A stretch of 64,000 nt of DNA, taken from positions 113,758 through 177,757 of the forward strand of contig NZ_JACJTD010000010.1 in the NCBI RefSeq assembly GCF_014698505.1, in the 5' to 3' direction. Of this stretch, positions 1 through 9,589 are shown piece after piece (within the stretch, counting starts at the first letter, position 1; each line of letters opens with the position of its first letter). The position numbers and the translations under genes were made by a program. This stretch comes from Nostoc foliaceum FACHB-393. Its GTDB lineage: Bacteria > Cyanobacteriota > Cyanobacteriia > Cyanobacteriales > Nostocaceae. Below the pieces are notes generated by a model that made no database searches, was not told the origin of the DNA, and saw only the letters and a list, made by a program, of their open reading frames with translations.

Positions 1-274
1 AGAGTACTTTACCTACACCAGGTGGCCAGGAACACCAGTCTTGTACCTCACCAGTCCGCAGATCAAAAGCGCTGCGATGGAAGGAACAAACTATTGCTCC
101 ACTTTCATTAATTTTGCCACTTTTCAACGGTAATTTTAAGTGGGGACAGTTGTTATCTACAGCATAAAGCTGATTCTCGTGATTCAATACCAGAATTTTC
201 CGGTTGCCAACTTTCACTACTTGTCGCGTACCTGGGGAAAGTGCTTCGACTGCAAGAACTTTAGTCCAACTCAT
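1..274 (-). CDS. Rieske [2Fe-2S] domain protein, N-terminal part (cut by window edge)
   Basis: Reading leftward from the ATG at 274 gives 91 residues with no stop before the window edge, so the 3' end is missing. The sequence carries the two Rieske iron-sulfur binding boxes: C43-P-H45 and C63-S-F-H66, spaced as in the small non-haem dioxygenase-type ferredoxins. The fold implies electron transfer by a soluble 2Fe-2S cluster. Whether this is a free ferredoxin or the N-terminus of a larger oxygenase or nitrite-reductase-like protein cannot be decided from the visible part. The gene is divergent from the VWA gene to its right, with about 300 bases between them in which I see no gene. Confidence 0.85.
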   Translation of the reverse strand, partial: MSWTKVLAVEALSPGTRQVVKVGNRKILVLNHENQLYAVDNNCPHLKLPLKSGKINESGAIVCSFHRSAFDLRTGEVQDWCSWPPGVGKVL

Positions 275-574
275 TAGGTTCTCCTTTCCTAACTGATCTG
301 CTTTCAGTTTCTCGCAATTGTGACCACTGCGATCGCCTTTCAGTACTGGGGAGTGGGGAAGGATAAAGTCACTAGATTACAAACTTTTCCCAAAAGAGCG
401 ATGTTTACGATGGGGTTTGCTTACGATGGTGAAATAGCACAACTATAAAATCTTACATAAAATATCATCTTGACACTTAATAAACTGATTTCTGGGTAAA
501 CTAAAGGGAGCACTTCCTGTCCTTACATCACAAGGCTTGTAGCTTATAACAGACAATTTTGAGGGATATAAAAA

Positions 575-2422
575 ATGATTAAGACAAGTTACGAATTTGA
601 CCAGTCTATCCTCCCCGCAGGCTCTTCATTAAAGACTAATATTCTGCTACGTTTTCGTGCTGACATAGCTGAATCTCCCCGACGTAACCTTAACCTTTCT
701 CTTGTAATTGACCGTTCCGGCTCTATGGCAGGCGCTCCCTTGCATCATGCACTCAAAGCTGCTGAGTCTGTGGTGGATCAACTTGAGCCAGATGACATTC
801 TCTCAGTAGTTGTTTACGACGACGAAGTGGACAGCGTTGTACCACCCCAGGCTGTGACTAACAAGGCTGCACTAAAAAATTCTATCCGCAAGGTGAGAGC
901 AGGCGGTATTACCAATTTATCGGGGGGATGGCTCAAAGGCTGTGAACATGTGAAGACGCGACTTGATCCGCAAAAAATAAACCGTGTTCTCCTGCTTACC
1001 GATGGTCACGCCAATATGGGCATTCAAGACCCCAAGGTACTGACGGCGACATCAGGGCAAAAAGCTGAGGAAGGCATTACCACGACTACCTTAGGTTTTG
1101 CTCAGGGTTTCAATGAAGACTTGCTGATTGGTATGGCAAGAGCTGCTACGGGCAACTTCTACTTCATTCAGAGCATCGATGAAGCAACTGAAGTTTTTAG
1201 TATTGAACTAGACAGTCTTAGAGCAGTAATAGGACAGAACCTGTTGGTAACAATTGAGTTGGCTGATGGTGTCAGCCTTGTTGATACCTTAAGTCTTGCT
1301 AAAGTTAGCCAAAATGACGCTGGTCAAGCTGTCATCACCTTGGGGGAGCTTTACGAGGGGGAAGACAAACTTCTCGGTTTGAGTTTGGAGATATCAAGCG
1401 CTCAAGTTGGTGAGTTACCTGTGATGAAACTGCATTACAGCGCCGATGTTGTGCAAGATGACCTAATTCAAAGTGTGTCAGGCACAGCAGATATCATCGC
1501 CAAAGTTGGTACAGTCGAGGAAGCAGCTTTTGCCTCTACAAGCCATATCATTCTTGAACTGAGTCGCCTCACGATCGCTAAAGCTAAAGAGACTGCCCTG
1601 AATTTAGCTGAATGTGGCAGACATCAGGAAGCGGAAGAAACCCTCCGTACCCTTGTGAATGATCTTCGGGATAAAGGGTTAAACGAGAATTTTGAAATTG
1701 CTGAGGAGATCGATCAGCTTGAGTATTTCGCGGGTCGAATCGCCCAAAAAGCTCTAGGTAATGCCGGACGTAAAGAACTGCGAGATCAGAGTTACCAGAC
1801 GATGAACCGCAATCGTAGCGATCTGGTGGGTCGCGGTGTCACGGCTGGCGATGAAGTGTACGCGATGCCGATTGTTAATGAAGTCGGTTCAGGTGTTGAA
1901 TTATACTGCACTCGTGAAGGAGGTAAACTCCGGGTCAAAGTCATTTCCGAAGGCTACGATTCAACCAAGAATGTCCAGTTTCCCCGCGCCATTCGTGCCG
2001 AGGGAGCACGCTATGTTGTTGAAGGGCTAGAACTCTCAAGTGAAGGCACTTTCTATCGTGTACGTGGTAATATTAACCGTTTTGCTCAACCCGGTGAAGC
2101 AGATATCTTTGTTGCGCCTAGACAATCGCATCTAACTAATACAGGCAAAGCCTCTAAAGGCCCTGCCAGTGCCGCCGATCTTCCCACAACTGATATTGTC
2201 GGGGAGAGCATTTTAGTTCAGTGTGTCAAAGATGGCAGCAAGCTACGTGCTAGGGTGGTTTCCGATGGATATGAACCAGATTGGAACATGCGTTTTCCGC
2301 GATCGGTTCGTCAGGAAGGGATGCTTTACGTCGTTGATGAAGTCAAAACAGCACCTGATGGCAAATCTTATATTGCGTGTGGTGAAATTAAACGATTTGT
2401 CCAACCCAGCACTAGTAATTGA
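575..2422 (+). CDS. VWA-domain protein with a duplicated C-terminal module
   Basis: 615 residues. The ATG is preceded by GAGGG at good spacing. A von Willebrand factor A domain fills roughly residues 38-215, with an intact MIDAS metal site (D46-R-S48-G-S50 and the D143 in LLTDGHANMG). The middle, about 300-400, is helical. The C-terminus holds two copies of a roughly 65-residue module, at about 441-505 and 546-609. Both share a C-x2-(D/E)G-x-KLR core, an FPR motif and an EG-x2-YVV motif. No signal peptide is visible, so it is probably cytoplasmic. VWA domains with a MIDAS bind protein partners through a metal ion; the partner is unknown. It is convergent with the DUF6745-like gene (48 bases apart) and lies in the same block as a subtilisin-like protease. 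Confidence 0.85.
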   Translation: MIKTSYEFDQSILPAGSSLKTNILLRFRADIAESPRRNLNLSLVIDRSGSMAGAPLHHALKAAESVVDQLEPDDILSVVVYDDEVDSVVPPQAVTNKAALKNSIRKVRAGGITNLSGGWLKGCEHVKTRLDPQKINRVLLLTDGHANMGIQDPKVLTATSGQKAEEGITTTTLGFAQGFNEDLLIGMARAATGNFYFIQSIDEATEVFSIELDSLRAVIGQNLLVTIELADGVSLVDTLSLAKVSQNDAGQAVITLGELYEGEDKLLGLSLEISSAQVGELPVMKLHYSADVVQDDLIQSVSGTADIIAKVGTVEEAAFASTSHIILELSRLTIAKAKETALNLAECGRHQEAEETLRTLVNDLRDKGLNENFEIAEEIDQLEYFAGRIAQKALGNAGRKELRDQSYQTMNRNRSDLVGRGVTAGDEVYAMPIVNEVGSGVELYCTREGGKLRVKVISEGYDSTKNVQFPRAIRAEGARYVVEGLELSSEGTFYRVRGNINRFAQPGEADIFVAPRQSHLTNTGKASKGPASAADLPTTDIVGESILVQCVKDGSKLRARVVSDGYEPDWNMRFPRSVRQEGMLYVVDEVKTAPDGKSYIACGEIKRFVQPSTSN

Positions 2423-2470
2423 GTTGAAGTTAACCGAACCGTAGTGAACTGACCAACTGCCTCCTTGACA

Positions 2471-3169
2471 TTACGCCTCGATCGCAGGGTTATAATCATC
2501 TGGGTTATTAAACCCTGCAATCCAGGCGGCTGCCTGATGACAACTTCGCATGTGAGGGGGAACGCGCAAAATATGAATATGTCCTGTGGATGGACAGGTG
2601 ACTTTCAAGACCATCAACGGCTCGTCATCCTCAAAAGGAATGTAGACTAGTTGACGTTCTCCACCAGCGTCTCGATCGCGATCGCGGATCAATCCTCCCA
2701 CTTGCTGCAAAAATGTCTCGTATCCCAGACGCTCAATCAGTACGCGGCGCAACTCAACATTCTCTATATTGAGGATATCCTGCCCCGTTATAGACTGAGA
2801 TTCAAAGGCAATTTTATCTGTCACCTGCACGCCTCGCCAGCGCCAGACAAAACCATGCCCCGCAGATACACTGCTAATCCCACTTCCGGCCAATTCGATC
2901 CAATAAGTGACGTGGAGTCCTGTGGGAAGGGTAGTGAGGTTTACACAGTCGCTGATATCAAGACTTTCACAAGTGAGATTTTCAGGTAGATTGTAAAGAT
3001 CCAATGCACCGCTTAAATCCAGATGACCCAAAACGCGCATTCCATCCCAAGCGCGATGCTCAAGGATGAGTTTTCGAGCATGTTCAGCCGATACAGGCTC
3101 GTGGCTTTGGTTTGGGCGTTGCTGAACTGGTTTATTCGGCACACGTCCATTCGACATGATTTTGAGCAT
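2471..3169 (-). CDS. DUF6745-like protein with leucine-rich-like middle
   Basis: 232 residues, function unknown. After a basic N-terminus the region of about 45-110 reads like short leucine-rich repeats (LDLSGALDLYNLPENL, then a second such stretch). The C-terminal part ends in a conserved-looking block with GERQLVYIPFEDDEP and a later VPPHMRSCHQAAAWIAGF, which I associate with the DUF6745 family. Its ATG overlaps the stop of the upstream 113-aa gene by one base (TAATG), so the two are almost certainly translated as a coupled pair. A second ATG four codons in is possible. The family assignment is from memory of the motif, not from a search. Confidence 0.75.
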   Translation of the reverse strand: MLKIMSNGRVPNKPVQQRPNQSHEPVSAEHARKLILEHRAWDGMRVLGHLDLSGALDLYNLPENLTCESLDISDCVNLTTLPTGLHVTYWIELAGSGISSVSAGHGFVWRWRGVQVTDKIAFESQSITGQDILNIENVELRRVLIERLGYETFLQQVGGLIRDRDRDAGGERQLVYIPFEDDEPLMVLKVTCPSTGHIHILRVPPHMRSCHQAAAWIAGFNNPDDYNPAIEA

Positions 3170-3510
3170 TAGTCCATCACCTCGACGTAAGCATCAGGGC
3201 GATATTCACGTTGTTTCCAGACGCGGTAAAGCCCTTGGGGTAATTCAATCGCCCGATGTTCCTCATGAACTAGAGTGGCACTTGGTTCTTTAACCTCAAG
3301 AAAAAGGTCACTACCATGTGCCCACAACTGAACAGCATTGGATTGCTGAATGCGATGGCTATGTCCTGTGATTTCACCATGAGCGAGAGTAGCACCTACA
3401 CGCCTCTGAACACCGACAGGTAAGCTAGAAATACGTCTGATTAGAACGTCGCCATGTCTGTAGAGAACATTAGCTTGGTTAGCCTGGGAGTTATTGCTGT
3501 TGTTAAACAT
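3169..3510 (-). CDS. Small conserved protein coupled to the DUF6745-like gene
   Basis: 113 residues, function unknown. After a low-complexity N/Q-rich start (about residues 1-14) comes a compact beta-rich-looking domain containing YRHGDVLIRRI, HGEITGHSHRI and a C-terminal YRVWKQREYRP. The several histidines (HGD, HGE, HSH, HEEH) could bind metal, but that is only a guess. It is the first gene of a two-gene unit: its TAA overlaps the ATG of the DUF6745-like gene by one base. The tight coupling suggests that the two products act together. Confidence 0.75.
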   Translation of the reverse strand: MFNNSNNSQANQANVLYRHGDVLIRRISSLPVGVQRRVGATLAHGEITGHSHRIQQSNAVQLWAHGSDLFLEVKEPSATLVHEEHRAIELPQGLYRVWKQREYRPDAYVEVMD

Positions 3511-3533
3511 CTTGATTTATCGGCTCATCAAAT

Positions 3534-3587
3534 AATTACGAATTACGTTAGCGTAGCGGGGCGAAGCCCATTACGAATTACGAATTA
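3534..3587. repeat. Heptamer-type repeats (AATTACG) around a short dispersed repeat
   Basis: Two AATTACG units stand on the left (3534-3547) and further ATTACGA units on the right (3570-3587). Between them is GCGTAGCGGGGCGAAGCCCA (about 3551-3570), a GC-rich dispersed repeat of the type seen elsewhere in the window. The array ends at the stop codon of the prodomain-like gene. Confidence 0.7.
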
Positions 3588-4172
3588 TTAACGTCCTAGC
3601 CTCAAACCTCTTTCCATAAGCATCTGAGGTTCAATATTCTCAACTTTAGGTATTGCTTCTAACCGAGGAATCCCAGCGATCGCATCAGCAATTTTACCTG
3701 ATTGGGCACGCAACCAAGCTGTGTGAGGTGCATACTCAAGGCTTCGTGTTATTTCGTAACCGGCTTGATTAATTACCTGACGCTGAGACTCTACATCAAC
3801 GCCTTCAGCAAAACGGATGAAAACCAGTCCAGTTGGTACTGCTAGGGAACCATTGGGTTGTAGTGTATAAATTGGACTCAGTTTACCCTGCTCTGATTGA
3901 TTGGGTTCGCCTGGAAAAACTGCGTAGGTGTAGCCCGTCGTAGACATCGCACCGTCGTTAAGTTGTAAAATTGCTCCTGATGCCGCGGTGCTGGGTTGAT
4001 TGTAATGTATTGCATAGTACCCAGGCTTACGAGTATAAGATACAGCAGTGCTATCGCTGCCAACCCGAATTTGTTCAGGATACTCAGAAAAATAATCGTT
4101 TTGAAATTTCACTTCAGCAATCAGGGGTAAAGAATACGCCTGTAGAAAATACTCAGCCGGAAAATAAAACAT
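3588..4172 (-). CDS. Free-standing protease-prodomain-like protein
   Basis: 194 residues from the ATG at 4172; a TTG three codons upstream is the only longer option. No named family is recognised. The C-terminal part, about residues 115-187 (VFIRFAEGVDVESQR, ITRSLEYAPHTAWL, then a PKVENIEPQ stretch), aligns by eye with residues 115-188 of the subtilisin-like protease encoded about 350 bases away on the other strand (LFVKFDNEEESRVC, IKRQLEYARNAYFV, ELCHPELV). It may therefore be a separate prodomain or inhibitor for that protease; this is inference. A copy of a 29-bp dispersed repeat lies in frame and encodes STTGYTYA near residue 78. Confidence 0.65.
   Translation of the reverse strand: MFYFPAEYFLQAYSLPLIAEVKFQNDYFSEYPEQIRVGSDSTAVSYTRKPGYYAIHYNQPSTAASGAILQLNDGAMSTTGYTYAVFPGEPNQSEQGKLSPIYTLQPNGSLAVPTGLVFIRFAEGVDVESQRQVINQAGYEITRSLEYAPHTAWLRAQSGKIADAIAGIPRLEAIPKVENIEPQMLMERGLRLGR
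3922..3950 (-). repeat. Dispersed 29-bp repeat, in-frame copy
   Basis: On the + strand it reads GCGTAGGTGTAGCCCGTCG followed by TAGACATCGC. It lies inside the prodomain-like gene without breaking the frame. The same motif recurs at 8242, 10337, 11739, 56437, 60049, 61017 and 62744, with degenerate copies at 14733 and 59022. Confidence 0.85.
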
Positions 4173-4522
4173 TTTTCTCAAGTTCTAATTATGTTATAGC
4201 GTTTTTCAGTGGTATTGATTACAAATCTTTCATCGGGATGCAAGCTATACGCCTCTATTGATAGTGAAGATTCTTAAAGCAAGCTGACTTTGAATCCCCT
4301 CTTTTCTGGAAAGACGAATCAAAGGCTTGTATGAACTTAGAGAGATTAAATTCTGTTTAAACTGTATATTTTTGATGGCGTAATACACATATAGCACATG
4401 AGATAAAAAGTATGCATAAACTAAACATAAACTCAGGCTGCGTATAGCAAGCTTTAAAAGTAGTGCATAATACGGTTTCCCAATGCTCAATTTTCAAGAC
4501 AAATATCCCAGGAGATTAAATT
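4173..4522. other. Divergent intergenic region, prodomain-like gene / protease
   Basis: About 350 AT-rich bases between two divergent genes, expected to hold both promoters. Short open frames here have no coding character. An AGGAG ribosome-binding site lies just before the protease ATG. No other structure is seen. Confidence 0.5.
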
Positions 4523-6511
4523 ATGGTTCAGGTTCGTTATGGTGGACAGAACGGTAAACAGTATGAACTTGCTATTAGTGATGAACATGTTGTAGTGCGT
4601 ACCGAAAGCCGCAGTGCTCTTCTCGGTGTAAGACCGTTTGAAGTCGCACCTGTATCACCTACAGCTCGTAGCATTCTCAATCAATTCGAGTTAGCAACGC
4701 GGTTTCGGCAAGCGGGTGTAGAAATTTTGCGAGTGAAAGTTCCGGCTCAGGGAGTCGCTTTGCGCGATCGCGCCCGGGAAATTCTCAACCAAGAGTCTGA
4801 AGTCCAATTTGCCGGACGTGTCCTTATAGATCCAGTATCCAAACAACCTGTAATTTATACAGAAAACCTCTTCGTTAAATTCGATAACGAAGAAGAGTCA
4901 AGGGTCTGCCAAGAGGTCTTAGGACGTTACGGCTTAACAATTAAACGTCAACTTGAATATGCACGAAATGCTTACTTTGTCAGTACACCTGCAAATACTG
5001 GTATAGCCGTCTTTGAGATAGCCGAGAGACTTCTGAATGAAGAATCAGTTGAACTGTGCCATCCTGAACTAGTGCGTGAATTACGCCAACGTCAGGTTTT
5101 CCCACAGCAGTGGCACTTAAAGCAAACAACAATTAATGGTAAGGTAATTAACGCCCATGCCAACGTTGAGGCAGCTTGGAAGTTGAGCGATGGCACAGGG
5201 ACGATTATTGCAATTATCGACGACGGTGTGGATCTCGATCATGAAGAGTTCCGTTCCTCTGGAAAAATTGTTGCCCCGCGTGATGTCACACGTAAAACTG
5301 ACAATCCCAGACCAGGAAACGACAATAACCACGGGACAGCTTGTGCCGGAGTAGCTTGTGGAAACGGTAACTTTGGTGCATCTGGTGTGGCACCTGGTGC
5401 AAAGCTCATGCCGATTCGTTTAGCTTCGGCGCTGGGGTCACAGGATGAAGCAGATGCTTTTATTTGGGCGGCTCAAAATGGAGCTGATGTCATCTCTTGC
5501 AGCTGGGGGCCAACAGATGGTGTTTGGTTTGAGCCAAACGATCCTGTACACAACCAGAAAGTACCTTTGCCTGACTCCACACGACTTGCTATGGACTTTG
5601 CAATCAATAAAGGGCGCAACGGCAAGGGATGTGTAATTTTATTCGCGGCTGGCAATGGTAACGAAAGCGTGGATAACGACGGCTACGCCAGCTATCAAAA
5701 GGTGATTGCTGTGGCAGCTTGTAACGACTTCGGTACGAGAAGCGCTTATAGTGACTTTGGTCAGGCGGTCTGGTGCACCTTCCCCAGTAACAATGGTGAT
5801 AGTTCTCAAACCCCTGGAATTTGGACAACCGATCGCTCTGGTGTACTTGGCTATAATTCGGGTAATCTGAATCTGGGTGATACCGGAGGCAACTACACGA
5901 ACGAATTCGGCGGAACTTCCAGTGCTTGTCCAGGTGTGGCTGGTGTAGCAGCCCTGATTATTGCCAGAAACCCAAATCTGCGTTGGGACGAAGTGCGAGA
6001 CATTATTAAACGCTCCTGCGATCGCATTGATCCATCTGGAGGTAAATATGATGCCAATGGTCGCAGCCCCTTCTACGGTTACGGTCGAATCAATGCTCTC
6101 AAGGCTGTAGAATTGGCCAAGCCAGCTCAAACATCGCCCATCAGCATATTCAAGGCAGTCCAAGATATCCCAATTAACGATTTGCAAGTATCAACATTGT
6201 CGTTGGCGATCGCTAATACCAGCCTCCTGAAATCCATCAAAGTGAATGTAGACATCGAGCATACTTATATTGGGGATCTTGTAGTTACTCTCCTTCCCCC
6301 AGTGCAAATAGGTGTACTTCCCATAATTCTGCACGATCGCCAGGGCGGAGCTACAGATAATATCAAAACAACTTATGACGAGGTAAACACCCCAAAACTT
6401 GCTGCCTTTAAAGGTAAAAGTCCCCAAGGAACCTGGACTCTGGAAGTTGCAGATAAAGCTAACGCAGATACAGGAAAAATTCGCAGCTTGACCATTGAAA
6501 TTGAATTTTAA
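4523..6511 (+). CDS. Subtilisin-like (S8) serine protease with C-terminal P-domain
   Basis: 662 residues; the ATG follows AGGAG. An N-terminal prodomain-like region covers about 1-190. The S8 catalytic domain is about 205-535, with a complete triad: D233 in IIDDGVD, H270 in NNHGTACAG and S466 in GGTSSACPG. N378 in AAGNGN supplies the oxyanion hole. A proprotein-convertase P-domain, about 541-662, closes the protein, ending at residue 662. I see no signal peptide, so the protease may act in the cytoplasm, unlike most secreted subtilisins. The neighbouring divergent gene encodes a protein resembling residues 115-188 of this prodomain. Substrates are unknown. Confidence 0.93.
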   Translation: MVQVRYGGQNGKQYELAISDEHVVVRTESRSALLGVRPFEVAPVSPTARSILNQFELATRFRQAGVEILRVKVPAQGVALRDRAREILNQESEVQFAGRVLIDPVSKQPVIYTENLFVKFDNEEESRVCQEVLGRYGLTIKRQLEYARNAYFVSTPANTGIAVFEIAERLLNEESVELCHPELVRELRQRQVFPQQWHLKQTTINGKVINAHANVEAAWKLSDGTGTIIAIIDDGVDLDHEEFRSSGKIVAPRDVTRKTDNPRPGNDNNHGTACAGVACGNGNFGASGVAPGAKLMPIRLASALGSQDEADAFIWAAQNGADVISCSWGPTDGVWFEPNDPVHNQKVPLPDSTRLAMDFAINKGRNGKGCVILFAAGNGNESVDNDGYASYQKVIAVAACNDFGTRSAYSDFGQAVWCTFPSNNGDSSQTPGIWTTDRSGVLGYNSGNLNLGDTGGNYTNEFGGTSSACPGVAGVAALIIARNPNLRWDEVRDIIKRSCDRIDPSGGKYDANGRSPFYGYGRINALKAVELAKPAQTSPISIFKAVQDIPINDLQVSTLSLAIANTSLLKSIKVNVDIEHTYIGDLVVTLLPPVQIGVLPIILHDRQGGATDNIKTTYDEVNTPKLAAFKGKSPQGTWTLEVADKANADTGKIRSLTIEIEF

Positions 6512-6516
6512 CAAGA

Positions 6517-6679
6517 GAGGCAGGAGGCAGGGGGCAGGAGGAGGAATATTGTCCTCTGTCTCCTGCGACGACCAGAGCGAGCAAGGGTCTAAGTACCCCA
6601 CCAAATCAGAGATTTGGTGGACTGTAATATAGTGGAGACTTCAGACCCACTATATTACATCCCTTCTGCCTCCTGCCTC
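6517..6679. repeat. Nested inverted-repeat element between convergent genes
   Basis: Outer arms of 14 bp match perfectly (GAGGCAGGAGGCAG at 6517-6530 and its complement at 6666-6679). Inside are two perfect hairpins: CCACCAAATC at 6598-6607 paired with 6611-6620, and TGTAATATAGTGG at 6623-6635 paired with 6647-6659. The element fills the gap between the convergent protease and thiC ends and could terminate both transcripts. Confidence 0.8.
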
Positions 6680-6695
6680 CTACCTTCGGTGTCTG

Positions 6696-8166
<1,471 letters not shown>

Positions 8167-8169
8167 ATG

Positions 8170-8509
8170 GATGTAGTGTATCACCTTCGTTATATCTGGG
8201 AGCAAGGGTGTTAACAATTTATGCTGTTTTTTCGGAGTCTGGCGTAGGCGCAGCCCGTCGTAGACATCGCTGTTTCTGTTGAATAATGTCTAATCTGTAT
8301 ACTGGTGAAATTCTTTCATCGCAATCTGCCTTTGCTTTACTATCGATGAAAGGGATTATTGAGAAACTTTTATAGCAAATGTTCATTAATCTAACAACAG
8401 CGATCGCACTCTCACACCCTTAAATCAAAAGCTTTTAACTATGGGTATTGTGGAGCGATCGCCTTTACTTATAAACTGCTGAGTTGCGCGAATTGTACCT
8501 GAGTAAAAG
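8170..8509. other. Intergenic region with one dispersed repeat copy
   Basis: This stretch holds a copy of the 29-bp dispersed repeat at 8242-8270 (GCGTAGGCGCAGCCCGTCG then TAGACATCGC) and two near-HIP1 sites. The thiC promoter is expected at its left end. No gene is seen. Confidence 0.5.
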
Positions 8510-8600
8510 AAACCTCTCCCTGGTTTTACTACGCAAAACCGTCCCTCTCCGAGTCGGAGAGGGACAGACTTGAACGACAGTTCAAGGTAGGGAGAGGTTT
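8510..8600. repeat. Cloverleaf-like inverted-repeat element
   Basis: Terminal 12-bp perfect inverted repeats (AAACCTCTCCCT at 8510-8521, complement at 8589-8600) enclose three consecutive hairpins. These are GGTTTT/AAAACC (8522-8540), a 12-bp stem with a one-base loop centred at 8553 (8541-8565), and CTTGAAC/GTTCAAG (8569-8586). It sits just downstream of the phosphatase gene and may act as its terminator or be a small mobile repeat. Confidence 0.8.
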
Positions 8601-8615
8601 GTTAAACTCGCTGTT

Positions 8616-9101
8616 TCAGCGAGTAGGCACACCTACTTTCGCGTGTTTGTTAACGTAGTCCACAAATAATTGCTTCAGTCGGGGACTAACACCAGCGTGT
8701 TCAAAGAATCCAAAACCCAGATTCCTAGCTTTTGCTAAGGTTTCTTCTGGTGTTAATCCTTCCTGAATAGCGATACTTAAAAGCGCAATTCCAGTCGATC
8801 GCATCCCGGCTGCACAATGCACAACTGCTGGTTTAGGGATTTGTTCTAATATCGTAAGGATTTTGGTAATGGCCTCTTCATTCAAATTTTTTAAATCCAC
8901 CTTGAGTGGGACATTCCTATAATGCAGCCCCAATGCTTCCGCCACTTTTTGTTCATTTTGGGAAAATCCTAGCTCATCAGGCGATCGCAGATTTAAAACG
9001 GACTTAAAACCTTCTTGGATAGCTTGCTCAAGCTGTTTTGGTATGACTTGTCCTGTTGTTGTCAAGTTTTCGTTAATCTGTATGGCGTTGATCACATTCA
9101 C
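8616..9101 (-). CDS. Protein-tyrosine-phosphatase-like protein (DUF442/Blh-type)
   Basis: 161 residues. The phosphate-binding loop is H95-C96-A-A-G-M-R101-S-T, with four residues between the catalytic Cys and Arg instead of the usual five. This is the CX4R form I know from the DUF442 / beta-lactamase-hydrolase-like phosphatase family. The N-terminal half (GFKSVLNLRSPDE) also fits this family, which often links to sulfur or sulfide metabolism, though nothing next to it supports that here. It is a single-gene unit with a highly structured repeat downstream. Confidence 0.85.
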   Translation of the reverse strand: MNVINAIQINENLTTTGQVIPKQLEQAIQEGFKSVLNLRSPDELGFSQNEQKVAEALGLHYRNVPLKVDLKNLNEEAITKILTILEQIPKPAVVHCAAGMRSTGIALLSIAIQEGLTPEETLAKARNLGFGFFEHAGVSPRLKQLFVDYVNKHAKVGVPTR

Positions 9102-9589
9102 TCCTTTTCACTTTCTAATGGCTTCCAGCTTGATAGATACTCGAATCAGCAAGCTTTGAGAGGATATTCAATTAAAAACGGCAAAATTAGCTAAATATCG
9201 AATGATATTGCTTTATTACTTCAAAATATGAATCTTGAAGTTGGTTATTTTATTGCTTTATTTATAATATACGGTTTGTCGATAGAGTTGCTGTTATTTG
9301 GAAATCCATTATACGTTTTCTCGATACATTTACAGTAATTTACACTTCGAGAGTTATACTATTAAGCAAGTTGGATAAGCAATTGGCTCAAAATTTTCGC
9401 AAAATAGTATAATTATATACAATAAAATTTGCCCAACTTACTACCAGTAGTAGTAAATCGGTACTAATAACTTTAGCGAAAGTTCACATAGATTAAGCAG
9501 TAATGATACTTAATCAACCATGCAAGAAATTTTAGGCTTTAAGCATCAGTAATTTTTCTTATTTATGAGAGTGAACCAGGAAATAAATA
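9102..9589. other. AT-rich divergent intergenic region
   Basis: About 490 AT-rich bases between the divergent phosphatase and PfpI-family genes. No open frame, RNA gene or repeat is evident. It should contain both promoters. Confidence 0.4.

Noticed and set aside
4245..4490. 81-codon frame on the minus strand before the protease gene
   Set aside because: Low-complexity, AT-driven composition in a divergent promoter region; no supporting features.
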